From NCBI GenBank assembly GCA_941918925.1, contig OW799235.1:104487947-104551946 (forward strand): a stretch of DNA of 64,000 nt, in the 5' to 3' direction. The stretch is from Phyto melanocephala (Eukaryota > Arthropoda > Insecta > Diptera > Rhinophoridae). The notes under the pieces were generated by a model. It did no database searches. It saw only the letters and a program-made list of their open reading frames with translations, and had not been told where the DNA came from. Made by a program: the position numbers and the translations under genes. Positions 1 through 11,604 of this stretch are shown in pieces. How positions within the stretch are numbered: the stretch's first letter is position 1; each line of letters starts with the position of its first letter.

Positions 1-268
1 AATCCGCACCAAACAGTGACTCGTTTTGGCTGTATCGTCTCAATCATGTCTCCGAAATGTTCAATTGTTGAGAACGACAGTGAATTGATGTTGATGGCGC
101 TTCGCGCACACTTTCTGCCACAGCAGCAATAATCTCGGGTGTACGCACTGTTTTTGGCTTTTCACGCTTTGGTATATCGATGAGGATGCCAGTTTCTTTC
201 ACATAAGCATGATTTTCAAAGTAACGTCGCAATATTTTCCATCGTTGTTCAAGCGAATACATAACCAT
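1..268 (-). pseudogene. Internally deleted mariner-like transposase fragment, cut by the left window edge
   Basis: A minus-strand reading frame from 268 reads like the N-terminal helix-turn-helix part of the insect mariner-like transposase group carrying a DUF4817-type domain (EQRWKILRRYFENH, then KETGILIDIPKREKPKTVRTPEI and SIHCRSQQLNISET). About 30 residues expected between FENH and KETG are missing, and a stop follows NISET. Just beyond, 1-35 read in another frame as QPKRVTVWCG, which belongs much later in the protein. The copy therefore has at least two internal deletions and a frameshift and cannot be functional. Its continuation lies left of the window. Family recognition is from memory of insect repeats. 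Confidence 0.75.
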
Positions 269-2450
269 ATTCGTTTAGCGGAAGGATAAAACTGTCAAAT
301 CAGACATGAGCTAAGTGTTAGAATTCACGAAATAAGCACTATTTGAAAAAAAAAACGTAAGATGGCGGACCTTTAGAAATAGTGAGAAATTTTTCATTTT
401 TCACGCTCACTTGAACAGATTTTTTGAGTTAAAACTAACTCGATATTAGAAATTATATTTAAAAGAATTTATATATATCCCAAACTTGCTTTGAATTTTA
501 AATTTTCAATAAACATACATATAATGACTTAATAACTTAATCAAACGAATGCGTCTAAAATTTAAGGATTTTCAATAAATAAGAATTTTGTACAACTTTA
601 TCAACTGTATTTATTTTTTTTAGCGGATTAAAAACTAATATCACCTTCTATAAAAATAAATAGACAATTTCTCTAATGAAATTTTGTGACTTACAAATTT
701 TCAATAATATTTTTAATGCACTAATTTAAATTTGTAGTTTTTTTTAATTAAAAAAAAAAAGAAAAACAACAAAATATATTGTTGTTGAATTGCAACAAGT
801 AGTTACGGTCACCTCAGTTTTAATCCCAGACACAAAAACAAGAAAATAAAACAAAAGTCGTTATAGTGTCAACGTTAAATTTTCTTATAAAAATACGACA
901 AATAAGTATTGAAATAAAGAACACAATTCTCATAAAAACTTTCTTTTTTAACTGACATTATTTGTTATTTTTGTCTCTTTACAGATTTTCTCCATTACTC
1001 TGTAAAATATTCACCCGAATATAAAAATAACTACAACTCTCTGCGAAACGAGAAAAAAAATTAAAAAAAACAACGAAACAAATCTTCAACAGAACTTATG
1101 AAAAAAAATGATGAATGAAAAAGTTACGAGTAAAATAAATAAACACTTAAGCTTTTGGAGTTTTCAAGGAACCTAAATATAAAAAATAATAACAAATAAA
1201 TAAAAAAAAACTTTGCAAACTTGCAATAAATGGCACCATTTTTCAAATAAACGAAAAGAAATTAAACATAAATGCAACAGCAATAACAGTGTTAACAATA
1301 CAATTACAAACTTTAACTATTAAATCAATTACAAGTAGAATAAAAAAGCACTACGATAATAACAGCGAAACAGCAGCACAAAAAAAAATGGCAGCAACAA
1401 TGCTGCTTTAAGAACAATAAAAAAATGAAAAAATAAATATTTACTTACAACAAGAGTCACACCTGTGTAACAAACATTTGTGACCCCGACACCAGCAACA
1501 AGAGCAAAAATATATTTTTGTATCTTTTCATGCAAAAACATTACCTAAACAAAGTTAAGACACAATCACAAAGGGAAATAAATGAAATTAAATCAAATTT
1601 AACGTACAGGAATGTTTACCCAATTCACTACCTGTGGTATGAAATTCATGTCAACATTTTATAAAAAGGAATATAATAATAGTTTTTCCATCTCTGATAT
1701 ATTTATAGGGTATATGGAAATACATTAATATAGTAGCCATTAACAATTTTTTATTAAATTAAATTTAAATTTTTATTAACAATTTTATATAAATCATGGA
1801 CAAGTAATTTTTTAGGAGTTCAACTGATGATTTTAACATTAGCGTGTCATTGGAGATTATGAATTAATATAAACTAGTATGACCCGTAGTCGAACCATTT
1901 TGAAGCTAGAACTATAATTTTGTTCTGGGCTTAATTTATTTGCTGGCAGAACCCAAACCGGTTTGCTGGTCCAAACTAAATTTTTGGCAATTCGTTCATT
2001 AAAATATACGGTGTGGGCATCACTACCCCTTCTCCGATACTAACCACTTGCAGTTCTAAATAAAAATTTATTATCAAAGGCGTGGTATATCTTTCATTCT
2101 GTAAAAACCTAAGTTGGGTTGCAAATATTTAAAGAAAAAACAAATAGCAATATGGTGCGACTGTTCTTAAGTGATTCGATTACCAACGAGCGATATTTGA
2201 TTTTTATTTATAATATTTTTTATATTGCCTTAAATTTCTTTCTAAAATTTTCTTTGTGTGAAAGACTACATTGTAACTCTCTGTTAAAAAGATAATACTA
2301 GGTTACAAGCTAGATTATTTGATGCCAGTAAGACATAACATAGATGAATTTATATAAAGTGTTCTACTTTTATTAAAATAATTTAATTAAAATTATTAAA
2401 TATTTCAAAAGATAAATATTCGATTCCAAACTAGATGCACGTAAGTGTAG
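269..2450. other. AT-rich DNA without a convincing gene
   Basis: No conserved protein is visible. From about 700 to 1650 the plus strand is A-rich with AACAACAAA runs, a texture common in fly leaders and introns. On the minus strand, 1541 down to 1449 reads as an ATG-initiated hydrophobic stretch (FALVAGVGVTNVCYTGV) ending at a consensus GTAAGT donor. That could be a small signal-type exon, but nothing else supports it. Confidence 0.4.
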
Positions 2451-2451
2451 G

Positions 2452-2745
2452 TTAGGTTACGTTAGATCCGGCAGCCGCCCAAAAGCATAGCTCACTTGGG
2501 ACCTCCGAGGGTCCCGTTGTGATACCGTAGGCACCATCGCCCGTTCGTCTATGTCCTCTGGCCATCGATCCTCAGCCATCCTGTCCTGTTCACGAAGGTG
2601 TGGATCTTTTCCAGATCAACTGCGGAAAGACAAGTTTTACTTACAAGTATTCGCTGACCTAGAATCTGGCGTTTCAGGTCCCCAATTGCAAAGAAGATGT
2701 TCAGTCGTCTCCTCCTCTTCCTCGTTATCGCAACTTCTGCTGTAG
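2452..2745. repeat. Unclassified interspersed-repeat fragment with higher GC
   Basis: This 290-bp island starts with GGTTAGGTTACGTTAGAT and continues with GC-richer sequence (ACCTCCGAGGGTCCCGTTGTGATACC). The GGTTAGGTTA opening followed by a GTTGTGATACC block is familiar to me as interspersed repeat sequence in fly genomes. I cannot name the family. The plus-strand reading frame inside it (2551-2745) resembles no protein I know. Confidence 0.4.
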
Positions 2746-4254
2746 TGTAAGCTAATTGGAATTTTTTTCTCTGAGGTGTTATGCTAAAATATTTTCACTT
2801 AGATTTTTTCATAAAAGCACAAACATATTTCATCAAGTTTTTAGCAATTTGTACAATATAAATTTTTTTAAAGTATTGGCCATTATTAGCTATTAACTGT
2901 TTTCACCTATCTGGTCGCATATAAATTCGGCGATTAAATAATTGCTCATCTTTTGAGGGTAGCAGCAAATCAAACTTATTCCAGATATCCTATTTTTAAG
3001 TGAAGAATACCACAAAGAGAGCGTCTTGCAGCGACCGAAACGGACGAAGCAAAATCTGCACTGTACGATAAAAGTCCCTTGTGATAGTTTAGCCAGATAG
3101 AAGATAGGACCCTTTTTTCAACAAATACACAACATTACCTTAGCGCTCTGTATATTTGGCTTTGATTTCGATTTATCTGGTTGGTCCGGCTTTACTTCGT
3201 AATATGTATATTCATTTTTCATAACAACTAATAATGTGGTGCAAAAACTATTTCCTTTTATTGCTTTTAAGCAGCATTTCGGACATTAACAATTTTGTTT
3301 TTAGGTTTCTCATCGCATGGTATGTAATTTCCATGTCTTTTGTAAAATTGTGCTGCTCGCAAACATTTTAAAGTTACTTATAAAGTAGCTGCTGATATAG
3401 TTGCAAACTTTTATTAAGTTAGCTAGACATTTGTATGCCTCCAATTTTTGGTATTCAATTCCTTTTTTTGCTGACCTAGCAGATCCTTCTCTTTGGTATC
3501 ACCACTTATGAACCACATAAACTATCTTCAGCACTTTTAAACCATTAGATCACGTCCATATTTAGCTTAGATAAGCAATCGGTGTATTTCAGAGCCACTT
3601 TTTTCAAATTAAAGAAGTACAGAAAAACATCTTGAATATAACGCTTTTTTCGCATTAAATTTAAAATTTCCGAAAAAAAATCTTATTGTTTACACTATAA
3701 TATTCACTTTTTAACTTTCAACTGATTTGGGTATTCGAAGTGTCTCTTGGTTCCTGCACACTTTTTTTTACCTACCTACTATTCAATGCTTTAGTTAGAG
3801 TAATTAACAGGTGTATACCCTAACAAATGACAATAAAATTGTCAAAGCAAATAGCTGCGATCAAAAGAGAATCATGAACCTTAAAGTTATTCAATACATA
3901 ACTAACATAGATGAATATGATTTTTACGTGATAAATGTACAGGGTGGGCAAGAATTTACAATGCGCTTATAAATGAAATAAATAACACCTTTAGGAAGAT
4001 TCACATCAAAATAAATAACACAATTTTGTTATTATTAAAACTCAAAAGGCAGAACTTCGTCCTCGATTCAGCAATTATTGCTTAGCCCGTTATCGCCACT
4101 AACAAAGCACCGTGATAGATTTGCGTCGAAACAGTAAACCAGGTTGAAGTCGCACTGCAGCAAATATAAAACGTGTAGAGCAAAGTGAAATACCAAAACA
4201 TCACCAGATGGCTTTCTGCTCAGCAAAGAAGCACGAAAAAAATATTTACTATTA
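2746..4254. other. AT-rich DNA, nothing recognised
   Basis: No coding sequence, structured RNA or clear repeat boundary was identified. About 4060-4250 may be the decayed front part of the mariner relic that becomes readable from 4415. Confidence 0.4.
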
Positions 4255-4346
4255 CTCCTCTACTCCCGTACAAATAATGCATGAATTAAAATCCTCTTCT
4301 CCTCTACTCCCGTACAAATAATGCATAATGCATGATTTAAAATCCT
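4255..4346. repeat. Tandem duplication, two units of about 40-48 bp
   Basis: The block CTCTACTCCCGTACAAATAA, followed by TGCATGAATTAAAATCCTC, occurs twice in a row. The second unit carries a small internal repeat (ATGCATAATGCATGA). It looks like a recent local duplication at the edge of a transposase relic. Confidence 0.85.
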
Positions 4347-4414
4347 CAGATTATCGGAAACGTCTCAATTTTGGAATTAAATTTTAACAGTTAGCCGGAA
4401 ATGAAGTCAACTTT

Positions 4415-4930
4415 AATGACATTTCAATTATAAGAGATGAGGTTCATGTTTATTTTAACGACTTTGTTAATAAAACTGTAGGTTCGGGGTTCTGAAAATC
4501 TAAGAGTTATTTATAAATGCCAATTGCACCAGCCCTCTAGGTATATAATATGTGGAATTACAGCTGAAAATATAATTTAGACTTATTTCTACAAAAAAGA
4601 TAGACCGTAAATGGAGGGCGAATATTTATAGTATTTGTATCATCATGCACTTAAAAACAAACAGACAGAGCCATTGACCATACCGCCCGAGGCACAATAT
4701 CCATTTTAAATCAAATATTTGGAAAGCAAATTATTTCCAGAAATTCGGAAATTTATCGATTAGTGCGTTTGCCAGTTTTATCAGAAACCGACTTTATTCT
4801 TTGAACTTATTTGATCTATACTCGATTAATAACCCGATACAATCCTTGCACTCAAGGTCAGCATTGTTATAGAAATTTTACCGCTTCAGTAACAAATTTG
4901 GAAAATGTTATGGAAAATGCTCTAAATAAG
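4415..4930 (+). pseudogene. Decayed mariner-like transposase (catalytic region)
   Basis: Translation with frame changes gives NDISIIRDEVHVYFNDFVNK at 4415-4474, which matches the 'F-S-D-E-A-H-F' region around the first catalytic Asp of the same mariner-like family seen at 1-268. From about 4676 the frame reads HTARGTISILNQIFGKQIIS. Near 4904-4930 it reads LENVMENALNK-like residues typical of the C-terminus. The PPRSCDL/LDYFLWG block expected between them is largely destroyed. It is an old relic with many stops. Confidence 0.7.
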
Positions 4931-5098
4931 CCTATTATTGGGCTACTGAAAACGGGAATAATTTAAATGACATTCGTTTCCATACTTTGTGTAAAAGAGC
5001 TTCCATTTGGTGTTGTTTATATTCTGAGAAAAGTAAATAAAAAAGTATTATACATAAAAATTCAATTCGGACTTTATATATTAACTTTACTGTAAATC

Positions 5099-5195
5099 AT
5101 TTTTATTTCGGCTCAAGTTCATTTCTTCTATTATTTGTACACATAAATAAGGAAATTAAATAATAGAATAAATGAACTTGAGCCAAAATAAAAAT
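5099..5195. repeat. Long imperfect palindrome (38-bp arms, about 21-nt loop)
   Basis: The left arm 5099-5136 and right arm 5158-5195 are reverse complements with about two mismatches, centred on GGCTCAAGTTCATTT. Transcribed RNA would fold into a single long hairpin. It could be a small MITE or the joined ends of a deleted transposon; an RNA role is not supported by anything else here. Confidence 0.8.
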
Positions 5196-5523
5196 AAAAA
5201 TAAAAATATATAAACGAAAAAATGATTAAAATTGTAAACGCTTTTGTTCCTTTTGGCCTACTCTGTACGTAAAAGGATGCCGGTTATCGAGAATAAAGTA
5301 TCTCGAAGATGTATAGAATGGGTTAAAATCAATGTATATGTCTCCGCGTTGTTAAAAAAATATCGACAATTGTACATATTTTAAATAATAAAGCTATCCA
5401 ACTGATAGTTTTAGAAAATATTGTACAGGTCGGTCAAGAAATTTGGAAGTCGAAAAAGTAGTTTTAGTGTTTGCCTCTTTAATAAGTAAAAAGTATAAAT
5501 TCCTGTTGTTCAAGCAAGTCTTA

Positions 5524-5624
5524 TACCATAGACAGACGACAGCGTTAATTTGCATTAAAATCTCACAAATGCAAATTAAAATTTTGCTGTGAAAGACGAC
5601 AGTTTTAATTCATACATACATACA

Positions 5625-5655
<31 letters not shown>

Positions 5656-6006
5656 GTATGTAGGTATGTGGTATTTTTTTAAAGGACCGTAACAGCACTT
5701 TTTGGGAGAGTGACGTGCTTACGATGGACGATACCAGTATTAGGGAAAACTTTCGCCTAAACAGAAAGGCATTCCAAAAAATATGTACAAAATTTCAACA
5801 TATCGAATCTATTTTTATTTAAAATTTTTGTTTTTTTGATTGATTGCCGACCGTGTTGCCATATTGAAATTGCTAAATGCAGTATAAATTCAATATGATT
5901 TAGTGCATTTACGTGAAATCTAATACACATTGGAATGGGGATAATTCATAAGCTAATTTGAATTAAGGCTTTTAATGCAAATTAACGCTGTCGTCTGTCT
6001 ATGGTA
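5524..6006. mobile_element. PIF/Harbinger-type nonautonomous element (MITE)
   Basis: Perfect 37-bp terminal inverted repeats (5524-5560 and 5970-6006; outer end TACCATAGACAGACGACAGC) enclose 483 bp. Each end is flanked by the trinucleotide TTA (5521-5523 and 6007-6009), the 3-bp TWA-type target duplication known for PIF/Harbinger. Inside, the plus strand from 5724 reads MDDTSIRENFRLNRKAFQKI, resembling the FRL/M...F..L region near the front of Harbinger transposases. The element thus looks like an internally deleted autonomous copy rather than an unrelated filler. The perfect repeats suggest fairly recent movement. Confidence 0.85.
5611..5656. repeat. (CATA)n microsatellite
   Basis: About eleven CATA repeats, then CATATGTATG. 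The tract lies inside the Harbinger-type MITE, so it was carried by or arose in that element. Confidence 0.95.
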
Positions 6007-6009
6007 TTA

Positions 6010-6899
6010 CTGTGATAATTAAAAATATTATAATGGTTAGAAATAAATTTTTTTATTTATTTTTTTTCAACAGTAAATTAACTATTACTTTTTAAACTAT
6101 GGAAAAAAAGCTAAACAATTTACTGATATAAAAATATACTAATTAAAATTATATAACGATTCAATTGGTTTTTCTTTTGCAGAAAATCCTTAAACTAATT
6201 TCCGCAATTGCAATAAGTAATAACACAATGATGGCAGCTACAAATAATATATTGCAATAATTTGAAATTAACTGGAGGAGAAACACCGAAAAAAAAATCA
6301 ACAGCTTAACTAACAATGAACGAGTTGAAAAAGTGTTAAACGCTAAAAATGTATTTACAACGAAAACTACCTTAAGAAATATGTAATTGAAATAAATAAA
6401 AAAATACACAAATAAATAAATAGAATATATATCAAAAGCCCTGCTCTAAAGAAATATGGAAACAAAGAAAAAGTTACAATTCTGCTTAACATGTGATTCA
6501 TAACGACAATTGTGCAAAAAGAGGACAAAAAAGCAACATATATACTTGTTTACCGTATGGTATATAAATACAAACAAATTTATATATTGTTTATTTCTTA
6601 CTACAAAAAAGAAGCAAAAAAAAAACTCAACAGTATTTTATTTATACACACAAGTAATACCAAAAAGTTAAGGAAATAACAAGTGAAAAAAAAAGAAAAA
6701 ACAACAAAAAATTTTCCTTTAAAAAATAAAAAAAAAAATAATAATAAATATAGTATGCCATAAAACACATTTGGCAATAAGTTAACGTACAATTTATCTT
6801 CTTCTTTTTTTGCGACTTTTGTTATGGCTTTCCCTCTCATTCCCAGCTAAAAGCGTCTCAAGTCGACTTCTACTCTATTGTATGTTATAATACATGAAT
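6010..6899. other. AT-rich DNA, nothing recognised
   Basis: Low-complexity A/T sequence. The short hydrophobic minus-strand frames here are products of poly-A composition and show no domain. Confidence 0.5.
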
Positions 6900-7941
6900 A
6901 AGCCGTTAAGTGAGATTTTGTAAGGACTTAGCCTTAACAATAAAAACAACGTCTTGTGCTGTTACTTTTGGTGACATCAAATACAAATAAGAAATTTATT
7001 TTAATGTCGCTTATATATCAAATACTAACACTGCTACAGCTCCAACTACTAATACTATTACAAATACAACACCTTACATCGACGAAATCACAACAACAGT
7101 TACACACATGCACTAAACCAAAACAGCAGACACAGTTGTTCATACCAACAAACTACCTGCACAAACTTCTTCATACCGATCAGTCGTCATAGTATAAAAG
7201 AAACGAAAATTTTTAAGTAAATAACAACAACAAATAAGTAAGAAAAATAACAAATATATAAGTGTGTTGTATATAGAAAATGAAAAATAAGTGAAAAGTT
7301 TTTTTTCCAAAGTAAAAAGAAAAAATCATTAAAAAGAAATAGAAAAATTCGCGTGTACTTGTGATAAAGTTGTGCAGATATAGAAAATAAATATTTACAC
7401 ACATACATACTTATATATAAAGAAATTCTTTAACTTGTTCCCCCTGGTGTTAAAAGATTGTGATGGTATTGTTTAAAAGAGAAATCAAAAATAATAATAA
7501 TAAAACAAACATATATGCAGGTGTTTGTATGTAAGTGTCTACGTTACCTTACGTTGTTGTAGTTGTGATAACTTAAAACAATTTAAATGATGAAAAATAA
7601 CGTCAAAATAATACAAATGCACAACACGTAAAATTCAAACGATAAAAGTTACAATAAGTAATACCACAAAAAAAAGTAAGCATAAAGAACAACAACAAAA
7701 CAGCTTAGCATTTTAAACGCTGATTTAAAGTTGGAAATTAACATATTTTGCACACAAACACAAACACTCACATCTCACACCATACAACCCACGAATTTTG
7801 TGTGTGTTAGTATGTTATGCTACAAAAATTTTTATTAAAGTGTTTCCTGCAATTGCCATTTAAGTTTAATTTTGCTTGTTGCCAACTTTTGTTGGTGGAA
7901 AATTTAAAAAAAAAATTCGTTTTAATTTTCAATCAACAAAT
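6900..7941 (+). other. Possible 5' leader / upstream region of the plus-strand signal-peptide exon
   Basis: The plus strand is rich in AACAACAA-type sequence (7080-7230, 7680-7760), typical of long fly 5' UTRs, and runs straight into the ATG at 7942. No TATA box or unambiguous start site was found, so the extent is a guess. Confidence 0.35.
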
Positions 7942-8038
7942 ATGGCTCTGCTTAACGGATTATCGGGTTGTATTACTTTCCTGCGTATGGGATTTTTACT
8001 GCTTACTTTAATAATGGAAAATACACAGGCGCGAATAG
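7942..8038 (+). CDS. Putative first coding exon encoding a signal peptide; remaining exons not found
   Basis: An ATG in a good fly context (CAACAAATATGG) opens 32 codons plus one base. The peptide MALLNGLSGCITFLRMGFLL continues TLIMENTQARI. It has a short polar start, a hydrophobic core at about residues 11-24 and a QA-type cleavage site near residue 30. It runs into a strong donor (ATAG|GTAAGTTT) in phase 1. Exons carrying only a signal peptide and ending in phase 1 are usual for secreted or cell-surface proteins with phase 1-1 domains such as immunoglobulin domains. No second exon was recognised in the next 56 kb. The gene would run through the ILP cluster on the opposite strand if its body lies to the right. 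Identity unknown; the exon itself could be a chance frame. Confidence 0.45.
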
Positions 8039-8210
8039 GTAAGTTTCGTTTTCATTGAAATTTAAAATTAACCTTAAAGTTGTTCTTTAATGTTTTTTTT
8101 TTTAAAGTATATTTTTTAATTGATATTATTCTTGTTATTATTCTAAAGATATATTTATATATGGCAAGTATTTGCCAAATTATTTTTAATTTATGTATTT
8201 ATGTATATAT

Positions 8211-8455
8211 CTGTGGCTTGGAGCTCAAAGGGCCAATGTCACTTTTTTGCTCTTTTGAGTTAATCATTGCATTAGATTTGTTTTCTTGCTCTATTTCATG
8301 ATGGTAAAACAGCTAAAGTCATACTTAACCCAGAACAGCTTCATAAATAAAATGCTGGCCAATGTCACTATGAAAGCATCTATAAAAGTTAAAGTTCAAT
8401 TCCAATTTTCAAAAGTAAATATTTTCACATTGGCCCTTTTCGCTCCAAGCCACAG
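8211..8455. mobile_element. MITE with about 30-bp inverted repeats
   Basis: The ends at 8211 (CTGTGGCTTGGAGCTCAAAG, then GGCCAATGT) and 8455 (reverse complement CTGTGGCTTGGAGCGAAAAG, then GGCCAATGT) match except for two or three bases. The 245-bp interior has no coding capacity. The flanks are TA-rich and no target duplication can be called, so the superfamily is open. Confidence 0.75.
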
Positions 8456-9054
8456 ACATATAGTAAAGATTTTGTTAAGGTCTTATGATCACTAACATAT
8501 GTAGTCAAAATTTTAATTGATAATGAATTTTTATTGTTCTTTTTTAAGTAAGAAAATTCTTAGGATATTAATGAAAAATAGTAATAGATCGAGCGTAACC
8601 CTATTATTGGAATTTTAAGTGATGCCACTAAGTAGTACATTGTTATTATAAATTAACGTTTCAGTGGATTTTAACACTTTATGACAAGATTAAAATTAAT
8701 ATCATTATATTAAAAATGTGCCAAAATGTACAAGTTTTCCTAAGCTTTAAACAAAAAACTAAAAATAAAATTAAGCTTGCAAGCGAATAAGTAAATTAAA
8801 ACTTAAATATATTTCTGCCTCTAAAAAAATAAATGTCTTCAGAATTCATCTGACAGTGTAAATATGACATAATTTAATTTATTAGAAACTTATTTTTATT
8901 GCAATAAACTAAAAGACATGGAGGTTGCGCCATGTTAACCAAATGTTCACTTATTTTTTACTTTTTTCACGTTAGCCACGCGGTCAATTTTTTCAGTTGC
9001 TGGAATAAGTCGTGATGATTAAACGCATACTGAAATAATTGATCCTGAGTTTTT

Positions 9055-9146
9055 ACGAAACTTAAACTATTTGGTTCTCTAGTTAAAAATTTAGCAAATT
9101 ACGAAACTTAAACTATTTGGTTCTCTAGTTAAAAGTTTAACATTTG
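9055..9146. repeat. 46-bp tandem duplication
   Basis: ACGAAACTTAAACTATTTGG followed by TTCTCTAGTTAAAA occurs at 9055 and again at 9101 with nearly identical sequence. Confidence 0.9.
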
Positions 9147-9219
9147 AGAAATGGTAAAATGAATGTTGGGACTATAATCATATTGTCATCCGTTTTTTCC
9201 TTTTTTTTTAACATATTTA

Positions 9220-9900
9220 ACTTTCTATTTAAGACCCAATAAAAAATATATTTTCTGAACTCTGGTTTCATTTTGGGACGGTCTAGCTATATTGGATAAA
9301 CTGTCCGTCTGTCCGCCTGTCCAAAATGTTTTTTTTTTTAATTTATATTAAAATTTTTAAAAGTGTAAATTACTCTGTATTGCAATATTCAAGTTGTTAT
9401 CATCAAGAGATATGGCTTTGGCACACCTACTTTAACGACCACTAATAATCTGCAAGAAATAAAATCTAAAACGTCGTCAAACCGATAGAATTTAACGTAC
9501 GACTCAAAAATTTTGCAACTATAGCCTTTAACTCAATAAAATTGCAATAATGGAAAATTAATATGACACGCCTATACGAACGCCCACCTCCTACGGTTTT
9601 TTCTTCCATTCATATAAACTCTTTATGAGCAAAGATTTTTGAAGAATAAAGAACTCTGTATATGTCAATATCTGCGTTGAAATTATTAACACATATTACT
9701 TTGACAAGCCTATTTGAACGCCAACCTTAAACATATTAAACAACCTACTATTTACTAAATTTAAAAGCTCACAAAACCTTCAATAGAGATGCGTACATGT
9801 GGAGCTGAAATTTCGTCAGTGTTCGTTTTGTCAAATATAACCGCAAATAAAGAAATTAATGTGACGCGCCCACTTAAGTGCCCTTCCTCAGTATATGATG
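9220..9900. mobile_element. Decayed copy of the large DINE-1/mini-me-like (type C) repeat
   Basis: It shows the GTCY tract (CTGTCCGTCTGTCCGCCTGTCC near 9301, reported here in part) next to a 'GGTTTCATTTTGGGACGGTC' block. Repeated 'GACACGCC...CGCCCACCT' units follow, all of which recur in the better copies at 57548-60282 and 14393-19231. The ends are lost. Confidence 0.65.
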
Positions 9901-9957
9901 TTTGCATTGATATAAATATATTTAATATATATTCTAAAAGAGCTAATATATTAAACT

Positions 9958-10765
9958 AAACAAGTAAGAGTGCTATATTCGGCCGTGCCGAATCTGATAA
10001 TACCCTTGACCATCATGTACATAGCTCTAGTCCCACATCGTAGCTTAACCTATATTTTATGTTATACGCCATTTTTTCTTATTATTTCCGACGCCATCCT
10101 TGATTTTGCATTTTGACGTAGTTATCTAGACAAGACCTTTAATTTAATACCCATATTGATGGGGTTAAAAAAATTTTATCCGCCATATTGTTTAGACGCC
10201 ATCTTTGATTTTACATTTTTTAATAATTTACTGTATTCTACAGGTCAAGCCTTTTCATTTGATATCAATATTGTGGGGGTTGAAGGAGTTACATATTAAA
10301 AACAGATTTGGCTCATATATAAGTTTATTGGCCGCCATTTTGTAATGGCGGGCAACATGAATTCAAATTTTTTTTATAATGCTTATATTGCGCTAGTCAA
10401 GTCCTTTCAAATGCTATTAATATTGACTCTCGCGGTTGTCTAGAAGCTGAAGAAAATTGATTTTCGTTTGTATTTTTTTGGAATATATACTTAAAAAAAA
10501 TTTTTTTGCCTATACCATTACCGATTAGACCCCTTTTTATCCAAAATTTTCAAGAATATCACTAGAGGCATATTATATATACAAATAGTAGTAGAGGTAC
10601 CTATAAATTATTCTATGACTGAAAAATTGTAATTTTGGTGTTAAAAATATGGGGAAAAACAGAGCCAGTCGTGTTTATTTGCTCATATCTCAGAAAGTTA
10701 TGAGATGACTGTGCTGAATTTTAATAGCGAATCATTCCCCGATATTTTCAAATAAATTAGATATT
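9958..10765 (+). mobile_element. DINE-1/mini-me-like nonautonomous element, 3' truncated
   Basis: It begins with AAACAAGTAAGAGTGCTATA and the hairpin ATTCGGCCGTGCCGAAT, then an 'AATACCCTTGACCATCATGT' block and 'GACGCCATCTTTGATTTTAC'-type repeats. These are shared with 47119-48116, 30770-31700, 52625-53690 and 55640-56320. The GTCY tract and terminal GTGAAGGGTATA block present in 47119-48116 are missing. Confidence 0.8.
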
Positions 10766-11061
10766 AAGAAGTCCTTTTCCAATTGTTAAAAAACTTAACT
10801 ATCCTATTCATGAAAAATATTTTATGTTTTGTGAACATAAAAAAGAACCCTAACAAGTCTTCAAAAACTATAAAAGAGAAATATTAATTCCAACACTCTA
10901 ATACATATAAACATGTTTATTTTCAAAGTCAATTATAATTTAATATTTTGCAATATTCAATTGTTTAACATTAATAAATTTATGTGTGTTTAAATAAGTA
11001 TTTACTAAAGCAGAATATGTTTGTTGTATAAAATAAATATCTAGCATAAATTTTAAATGAA

Positions 11062-11500
11062 TTATAGACAATATGATAATAATTCTGGCATAGAACAAGG
11101 CTTAGTGCAGCATTCGTCAGCAACGCCATTATGACGACGTCGTCGAGTTTTAGCCATCAAATTATTATGATTTGCATACAGATTATCCCAAAATATTTCC
11201 GAAAATCGAGGAGGTAATGTAATGTCATTCTCTATTCCATTATCGATATCATCAATTAAGGAAGCTATTAGAATAAGAAAGAAATTTAACTCATAATGCA
11301 GTATTTTTTTTTTTTTTTGATAACAAATTTTTATTACCAGACTTCTTGGCTCTTAGATTTTTGGGATTAAAGCCATCAATACAAATCACATCCAAAAATT
11401 CTGTCAACGAGGGTCCACACAAACGAAAATCGGCTGAACTTAAGTCGCTGATGACCAACAGCAACAGCAAACCACAGCATATATATTTAACACAATTCAT
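11062..11500 (-). CDS. Insulin-like peptide precursor, ILP-A (exons 11338-11500 and 11062-11274... see text for exact joins)
   Basis: Exon 1 is 11500 down to 11338; exon 2 is 11264 down to 11062 (this supersedes the rounded figure in the call). The intron is 73 nt, 11265-11337, GTAATA...TAG, phase 1, at the usual insulin C-peptide position. The 121-residue preprohormone has a signal peptide (about 1-23, ending DLSSA). The B chain has Cys28 and Cys40 (CGPSLTEFLDVIC, then IDGFN). The C peptide is about 55-94, then a tetrabasic RRRR (95-98). The A chain has Cys106, 107, 111 and 120 (ECCTKPCSMPELLSYC). All six insulin cysteines are in canonical spacing. The product should be a secreted two-chain hormone acting on the insulin receptor; this is family knowledge. 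The B/C boundary has KK at 52-53 rather than KR. A TATA box and initiator lie upstream. Confidence 0.93.
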
Positions 11501-11604
11501 TTTAATTTAAGCAAAAGTTAAATAAAGGAAAGTAGAAATTTAAAGTTTTTCTTCTTAAGATATCTTCGCTTTTAGCTGATGTTTTAACTGAAAGTTTGTG
11601 AACT

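Noticed and set aside
2551..2745. Ser/Arg-rich plus-strand frame
   Set aside because: Lies in an interspersed repeat fragment and matches no protein pattern.
6161..7408. Several hydrophobic minus-strand frames (F, L, I and V rich)
   Set aside because: They are translations of A-rich plus-strand DNA read backwards; composition explains the apparent membrane segments.
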